Source: DATBAX01 sp963762965 (lineage in GTDB: Bacteria; Acidobacteriota; Terriglobia; Terriglobales; Acidobacteriaceae). Taken from it: a stretch of 64,000 bases of DNA. The notes under the pieces were generated by a model. It was not told where the DNA came from and ran no database searches. It saw only the letters and a program-made list of their open reading frames with translations. The translations under genes were made by a program, and so were the position numbers. Below are positions 59,208 through 64,000 of the stretch, piece after piece (the first letter of the stretch is position 1; each line of letters opens with the position of its first letter). Location of the stretch: the NCBI GenBank assembly GCA_963762965.1, contig CAVXME010000005.1, positions 1-64,000 on the forward strand, read 5' to 3'.

Positions 59208-60548
59208 ATGGGGCTCGTTCTGGTTCATGAATCTTTAGGAAGCGATCTTGATATGGATAAATTCGTTATTCGCGGCGGCAGTCCGCTGCTGGGCACCATT
59301 CGCGTCAGTGGCGCCAAAAACGCCGCTCTGCCAGCCATCGCGGCTGCGCTCCTGACCGAAGAACCGGTCATCCTGGAAAACATTCCACAAGTTCGCGACA
59401 TTGAGACCACGCGCAAACTGCTGGCCGCCATGGGAGCAGAAGTCGAACTGGGCTATGGACGCGCCCAACATCGCACCACCATCTGCGCTCGCACTCTCAC
59501 CACCCCCGAAGCTTCCTACGAACTGGTCAAACAGATGCGCGCGTCATCGCTCGTCCTCGGCCCGCTAGTAGCCCGTTGCGGCCGCGCCAGGGTTTCCTTG
59601 CCCGGTGGCTGCGCCATCGGATCGCGCCCGATTGACATGCACGTCAAAGGCCTGGAACTGCTGGGCGCCACTATCACGCAAGACCACGGATATATAGAAG
59701 CGACCGCCAAGAGGCTCAAAGGCGCAGAGATTGTTTTTGAAAAGATTACCGTGACGGGAACGGAAGACTTGCTGATGGCCGCGACGCTAGCCGAAGGTGA
59801 AACGGTCATGCAAAACTGCGCCCGCGAACCGGAAGTCTCCGATCTCGCCGATCTGCTGAACAAGATGGGTGCGCGCATTGAAGGTGCGGGAACATCCACA
59901 ATCCGCATCCAGGGCGTCGAAAAACTACACGGAGCCAAACACCGCATCATTCCAGATCGCATCGAAGCCGCAACTTTCATTATCGCCGGAGCGCTGACCG
60001 GCGGTGACTTAAATGTTGCGGGATGCGATCCAGTACACCTCAGCGCATTGCTGCAAAAACTCCACGAGGTCGGCGTAAAGACTTCGACTACTGCCGATTC
60101 GGTCCGCGTAATGGGAGACAACCCGTTCAACGCCGCCGACATTGTGACCGAAGAATACCCCGGCTTCCCTACCGACATGCAGGCGCAATACATGGCGCTG
60201 GCCACCCAGGCGGAGGGAACTTCTATCGTTACTGAAAATATATTCGAAAACAGATTTATGCACGCGCAGGAACTAGTGCGCATGGGCGCGAACATCAAGA
60301 TTGAAGGACGCCGCGCCGTGGTTCGCGGCAAGACTCCACTGAGCGCGGCTGCTGTGCTGGCTTCTGATCTGCGCGCTTCAGCTTCCCTGGTGCTGGCAGC
60401 TCTGGTTGCGGATGGAGAAACTATCATTGACCGCGTGTATCACATCGACCGCGGCTACGAGAATATTGAAGAGAAGCTGCGCGGGGTGGGCGCCCAGATT
60501 CGCCGCATCGGAGAAATGCTGCCCAAACGAGCAGCCGCGCCGCGATAG
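59208..60548 (+). CDS. murA: UDP-N-acetylglucosamine 1-carboxyvinyltransferase
   Basis: This enolpyruvyl transferase starts UDP-MurNAc synthesis, the first committed step of peptidoglycan production. It has GAKNAALPA with the substrate Lys, LPGGCAIGSRPIDMH with the catalytic Cys135 (120 if counted from Met16), VTGTEDLLMAA, and EYPGFPTDMQAQ. Two starts fit: ATG 59208 has GGAG five bases upstream, while ATG 59253 gives the usual MDKFVIRGG opening. The Cys form is fosfomycin-sensitive in type (family knowledge). Confidence 0.96.
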   Translation: MGLVLVHESLGSDLDMDKFVIRGGSPLLGTIRVSGAKNAALPAIAAALLTEEPVILENIPQVRDIETTRKLLAAMGAEVELGYGRAQHRTTICARTLTTPEASYELVKQMRASSLVLGPLVARCGRARVSLPGGCAIGSRPIDMHVKGLELLGATITQDHGYIEATAKRLKGAEIVFEKITVTGTEDLLMAATLAEGETVMQNCAREPEVSDLADLLNKMGARIEGAGTSTIRIQGVEKLHGAKHRIIPDRIEAATFIIAGALTGGDLNVAGCDPVHLSALLQKLHEVGVKTSTTADSVRVMGDNPFNAADIVTEEYPGFPTDMQAQYMALATQAEGTSIVTENIFENRFMHAQELVRMGANIKIEGRRAVVRGKTPLSAAAVLASDLRASASLVLAALVADGETIIDRVYHIDRGYENIEEKLRGVGAQIRRIGEMLPKRAAAPR

Positions 60549-60563
60549 AATCGCGGCCCGAAT

Positions 60564-63092
60564 CTAGTCTTGGTTCGGATCAAAGTTGTACCAACCGTCG
60601 ATTACCCCGATATCGTGACGAATCAGCTCTTCGCCTTCACTGCGAATCTTGCGAGTCACGTGGTTGTGTAGGCCTCTAGGATCGTCCTGAAGATCATAGA
60701 AATAGTTCTTCTGATTCACCGCATCGGTAATGAACAGCGATTTCCCATTATTCTGCAAAATGCCGTAAACCGGCGCGTAACTGGAAGCGATCAAATAGTA
60801 AGGCTGCCGAGCAGCCGTCTGCTCTTCCCGCGTCCGGGTGAACAGTGGGCGGCCAAACAATTCGCCATGGGTGGTCGGCTCGTGCCCCAGCAAATAGTAG
60901 AGGCTGGGAACAATGTCCATGGGGAAGGCGATTTGTTGCGTGTCCCACACCAATTTGTCGCGCATGCGCTGGGGAAGATGCACAATGAGCGGAACTCGCA
61001 TGACCTCGGGAAACAGATAATCGGAATGACCATAGCGGCCAAATTCACCGTAAGCGTCGCCGTGGTCCGACGTGAGGACAATCACGCTGTTGTCATACAG
61101 ACCGCGGTCCTTTAGAAACTTAATAAAATCTCCGAAAGCCGGGTCCATCCGACGCAGTTCCGAAGCGCTCATCTGCGCCCGGGTGCCGTTCTGCCGTGCT
61201 CTTTCTAAAGTGACGGTATGCACATTTTGCGGCTGGGTATAGGCGAAGATCGGTTTCGACGAGTCTGCCCGCGTCCCGATCTTCGCTTCCAACTCTTTCA
61301 AGGTAGCTACAAAATCAAGGTCATTCCAAATCTTGGTATTTTTGTCGAGCTCCGTGATCGACGGGGAGGGATGCAGGATCGCCCGCAGAATGGGGTCCAG
61401 TGTGATGTAACTCTCGTATCCTTCGGTATCGATCAGCTTCTGCAAATTGTTCATGGGATAAAACGGCTCGACATATTGCGCATGCAATTGCATCGCTCCC
61501 ACCCAAATGGCAGGTTCGGAAAGCGCCGTTCCCGCGTAACGGGTAAATGCGTTTTGCAGCACAATACTGTCTTGCGCAAACTTTCCGATTTCCGGTGTGA
61601 AGTTCACCGAGGAGTTGTATGGTGAAAGATAATCCTGCCGCAAACTGTCGATCACAAAAATAAAAATGTTGGGACGGTCGCAATGGCAAGGCTTCAAGTC
61701 GCTGACCAACCGCATGTCTGCCGGCGCCATACGCTGTGGGATATTCGTATTCTGTTTTAGAAAATGGTAGAAACCGCTGTAGTCATCGTCCTTCACCGAT
61801 CGTGCCAGGATCGAATTGACCGTTCTAAACCCAATGTCAGCCCCCGCGTAGTTGTCCAGAACATCGCTCCACTGCGACGATTCCTCGGCTTGCGAGTATT
61901 GCGTTTTCTCATACATCCCAAATGCAGTAAACGCCCCGAACAGCGCAACCAGCATTGATATTCGAACCGTTCTTGTGCGGAAGTCAGCGCCACTCCACCA
62001 CACCAGCGTGAGTACTCCTACCCAAACCAAAAGCACCGCGAGCTTTTGAAGCACAAAGTCCCAATCGGTGGGTCCAAGTTTTGCCGGAATCGCATACGCC
62101 ACTGCAAATAAGGCGGAGCCGCCCAACGACCATAGCCATGCATGTGCTTTGTTTTGAGATATGCGACCTTCATCCCTTGATGAGATCAACTTTCTTACGG
62201 TTGGAATCGAGATGCTGACGAAAAGTATCAGCGTCGCCGAAACCATAGCCGCATAAATAGTCGCCATCCAGCCTTGGAAAGAAATTGTGGGGAGCACCAG
62301 GTTGCGTAGCACTTGCACACACAGCGCAAAGGCAAATAAGCGGGTGAACACAAAATACGTCCTGGGCTTACCAGGCAGCCGCCGAAATAGCAAAATAACC
62401 GCAGCCCAGATCGTAAAAATAACCAGGTGGAAAACCAGACTGGTTCCGAAACCGCTCAGCCAGATCTTCACCGGAAGCAGGCTCTGGCTCAACACTGCTC
62501 GAAGCAGTGCGCTTCCGGCAAAGGCAACTGCCACCAAGACCGCAGCCACAATGGCGGTGTTTAAACTTAATTTGCGATTCTCGCCGGTATTTCCCCAAAT
62601 ATCATTCCCTTCAACGCCAGTCCAATCGATGGCAATCAACCAGAGCACCGGAAACAGAACATACATACTCCATAAATAAGTGGGGAAATCCGGCACCAAG
62701 CCCGGCAACGCCGGATGAATCATCAAATAAAGACCAAAACTCCCGTTGACGATCAGAAAAGCGGATGCGGAGATTCGGGTCTTTTTCACCCGTAATGCTG
62801 GAAGCAGTGTTGGGGCAACCGCACTCAACAATCCTCCAAATAGGTAGGGATGAATGCGAACGAAAACCGGCAGCCAGGTCAACAATGGATTATGAATAAA
62901 ACTGAAATAGGTGAACGGGGTATACAGAAGAATCAGGTAAATCGAGGTAAACAGAAGAAACGCAGTGAATAAAAACCGCACGCCAAGAAAGAAGAAGAGT
63001 GGAACAATCTCTTTTTCGCGCGTTGGACCACTCGAACCCCGGGACGCCCCCTGCGAGCCTTCAGTGATGATTTGGCATTGTGGGGCGGCCAT
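60564..63092 (-). CDS. LtaS-like membrane sulfatase
   Basis: An 842-residue protein with an N-terminal membrane region (about ten to twelve spans) followed by an extracytoplasmic sulfatase-fold domain. Seen: NIFIFVIDSLRQDYLSPYN, RYAGTALSEPAIW with a candidate catalytic Thr, and LTSDHGDAYGEFGRYGHSD. LtaS enzymes polymerise glycerol phosphate; related bacterial proteins add phosphoethanolamine or phosphoglycerol to lipids and glycans. The metal-site residues are preserved; substrate is unknown. It is convergent with murA. Confidence 0.88.
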   Translation of the reverse strand: MAAPQCQIITEGSQGASRGSSGPTREKEIVPLFFFLGVRFLFTAFLLFTSIYLILLYTPFTYFSFIHNPLLTWLPVFVRIHPYLFGGLLSAVAPTLLPALRVKKTRISASAFLIVNGSFGLYLMIHPALPGLVPDFPTYLWSMYVLFPVLWLIAIDWTGVEGNDIWGNTGENRKLSLNTAIVAAVLVAVAFAGSALLRAVLSQSLLPVKIWLSGFGTSLVFHLVIFTIWAAVILLFRRLPGKPRTYFVFTRLFAFALCVQVLRNLVLPTISFQGWMATIYAAMVSATLILFVSISIPTVRKLISSRDEGRISQNKAHAWLWSLGGSALFAVAYAIPAKLGPTDWDFVLQKLAVLLVWVGVLTLVWWSGADFRTRTVRISMLVALFGAFTAFGMYEKTQYSQAEESSQWSDVLDNYAGADIGFRTVNSILARSVKDDDYSGFYHFLKQNTNIPQRMAPADMRLVSDLKPCHCDRPNIFIFVIDSLRQDYLSPYNSSVNFTPEIGKFAQDSIVLQNAFTRYAGTALSEPAIWVGAMQLHAQYVEPFYPMNNLQKLIDTEGYESYITLDPILRAILHPSPSITELDKNTKIWNDLDFVATLKELEAKIGTRADSSKPIFAYTQPQNVHTVTLERARQNGTRAQMSASELRRMDPAFGDFIKFLKDRGLYDNSVIVLTSDHGDAYGEFGRYGHSDYLFPEVMRVPLIVHLPQRMRDKLVWDTQQIAFPMDIVPSLYYLLGHEPTTHGELFGRPLFTRTREEQTAARQPYYLIASSYAPVYGILQNNGKSLFITDAVNQKNYFYDLQDDPRGLHNHVTRKIRSEGEELIRHDIGVIDGWYNFDPNQD

Positions 63093-63390
63093 ATAAGTTC
63101 AACAAAACACGCGCTCTCTATTGACTGTAGCGAGCGCTGCCTGACGACAACAAGTTACATCGGTACCTCATTACATTTCGCAGTTGCGTCCCGGTAAGTC
63201 GTGTTATGCTCTTGCCGTACCTCGCGGGTCTCCGCGCCTTTCGTTTGTTTCCGACAAGGCCACCCACAATGAGGAGACCCTACCTGCGTTCCCTCTCTCG
63301 CTGGGAACATGGATGGAGGAGTTGCGAGCACACTTAGAGGTGTGCGTGCGCTCTTCCGGACCACGTGCCCCTCGCCTAAAAGGAGAGAAC
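63093..63390. other. Intergenic region between the LtaS-like and VOC genes
   Basis: About 300 bases without a gene. A GCACAC/GTGTGC hairpin (loop TTAGAG, near 63331-63348) and GGTCTCC/GGAGACC arms are visible. No promoter stands out. The region is the start zone for the VOC gene, whose AGGAGA site is at 63381. Confidence 0.4.
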
Positions 63391-63783
63391 ATGAAATTCC
63401 AGAAACTAACACCCAATCTAGTGGTAAAAGATGTTGCCGCCGCAATCGAATTCTATCGCTCTGTGCTCGGATTTCAGCCCGTGATCACGGTCCCTGACAA
63501 TCCACCCTACGTTTTTGCTTCCGTCACCAACGGAAGCGTTGAAATCTTCTTCAATGACCAGAAAATGGTTAGGGAAGATTATCCATCGTTGGGAGCCGAC
63601 CCTCTCGGCGGGACTTTGACCCTCTTCATCGAAGTAGATGGCATTGAAGAGGTATTGGCCGCCGTGCAAAAGGCAGGCGCCAAGATTACCATGCCGTTGA
63701 AGACCCAGTTTTACGGCATGCGCGAATTTGCCTTCGAAGATCCAGAGGGCTGGGTGCTAACCATTGCGGAAAGAGTGAAGTAA
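63391..63783 (+). CDS. VOC-family (glyoxalase/bleomycin-resistance fold) protein
   Basis: A 130-residue protein starting MKFQKLTPNLVVKDVAAAIE, with AGGAGAG five bases upstream. Two beta-alpha-beta modules are seen (EFYRSVLGFQPVITV; later FIEVDGIEEVLAAVQKAGAK and FAFEDPEGWVLTIAE). It keeps a Glu late in the fold that often binds metal. VOC proteins include lyases, dioxygenases and binding proteins; substrate unknown. It is a single gene followed by a strong terminator. Confidence 0.88.
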   Translation: MKFQKLTPNLVVKDVAAAIEFYRSVLGFQPVITVPDNPPYVFASVTNGSVEIFFNDQKMVREDYPSLGADPLGGTLTLFIEVDGIEEVLAAVQKAGAKITMPLKTQFYGMREFAFEDPEGWVLTIAERVK

Positions 63784-63793
63784 GAAATAGAAC

Positions 63794-63821
63794 AAAGGCC
63801 GCGATGGAAATCGCGGCCTTT
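63794..63821 (+). terminator. Terminator after the VOC gene
   Basis: AAAGGCCGCGAT (63794-63805) and ATCGCGGCCTTT (63810-63821) pair perfectly, twelve base pairs, with loop GGAA. A T-rich tail follows. It could act in both directions. Confidence 0.8.
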
Positions 63822-63866
63822 GTTTGAACTATCCGTGTGAATCAGCGTAAATCCGTGGCCAGGAAC

Positions 63867-64000
63867 CTAGCGCCGCGGTCCACCACGACCTCCGCCGCCC
63901 CCACCAAAGCCACCCCGTCCGGATCCACCACGACCACGGCCTCTTCCGCCGCCACCGCCAGGCCGACCACCACGCCCGCGATCACCACCACGGTCAGGGC
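63867..64000 (-). CDS. RGG-rich C-terminal tail of a probable RNA-binding protein
   Basis: The last 44 codons of a gene running off the right edge. Every residue visible is Gly or Arg with a few Pro, Asp, Phe and Ser: many RGG and GRG units, ending GGPRR. Such tails occur on DEAD-box RNA helicases and RRM proteins. The remaining gene is outside the window, so family is not settled. Confidence 0.7.
   Translation of the reverse strand, partial: PDRGGDRGRGGRPGGGGGRGRGRGGSGRGGFGGGGGGRGGPRR

Noticed and set aside
1..64000. Search for mobile elements, prophage or CRISPR.
   Set aside because: No transposase, integrase, phage structural gene or regular repeat-spacer array was seen; the PIN pair is the only plausible accessory gene set.

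Overview
The window reads as chromosomal DNA of a Gram-negative, moderately GC-rich soil-type bacterium, most likely an Acidobacteriota member. This is an inference from gene content: BamA/TamB-type outer-membrane genes, a complete compact his operon, a Tad pilus locus without a TadE/F/G set, glycine/proline-rich secreted proteins of the acidobacterial kind, and many GTG/TTG starts. No rRNA, tRNA, CRISPR array, insertion sequence or prophage was seen. Coding density is high and many stop/start overlaps (ATGA, GTGA, TTGA) point to translationally coupled operons.

Layout. 1-4150 (minus): envelope operon of a BamA-like protein with seven POTRA-like repeats, a SurA-N-like chaperone and a TamB-like protein cut by the window edge. 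4253-11143: mixed housekeeping genes (ThiF/MoeB-like E1 enzyme, aroA, alpha/beta hydrolase, PspC protein, TPR protein, zinc-ribbon membrane protein, thiD) with a strongly structured intergenic element at 9650-9726. 11469-13504: a clear promoter, rlpA, pyrF, then a 51-residue basic ORF coupled to a PIN-domain protein, which looks like a toxin-antitoxin pair. 14017-20429: histidine operon hisI-G-D-C-B-H-F-A, preceded by a histidine-rich leader peptide and mutually exclusive terminator/antiterminator hairpins, a textbook-style attenuator.

20575-30840: cytochrome P450, GH15 glucoamylase-like enzyme, FHA-GAF-PP2C phosphatase, then three GT87-like membrane proteins and a PAP2-like enzyme, suggesting lipid-linked glycan synthesis. 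31107-40756: Tad/Flp pilus genes (flp, cpaB, cpaC, tadZ, tadA, tadB, tadC), followed by a DUF192 protein and a large TonB-like protein with exact-period 78-nt repeats. 40858-48300: DUF5996, a large membrane protein, NDH-2, an NfeD/slipin pair, a SPOR protein and an ArsR regulator that is probably leaderless and autoregulated.

48305-54315: a multidomain hybrid histidine kinase whose receiver has Asn at the phosphoacceptor position, divergent from an HD-GYP response regulator, and two small conserved proteins. 54387-60548: peptidoglycan metabolism: a serine hydrolase-NamZ fusion, a second serine hydrolase, murQ and murA. This is consistent with muropeptide recycling in the style of the Bacillus ybb/mur locus. 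60564-64000: an LtaS-like sulfatase, a VOC protein with a strong terminator, and the RGG-rich tail of a probable RNA-binding protein.

The most novel-looking items are the his attenuator, the 51-aa/PIN pair, the pseudoknot-like element near 9.7 kb, the recycling cluster with its fusion, the seven-POTRA BamA-like protein and the pseudo-receiver kinase.
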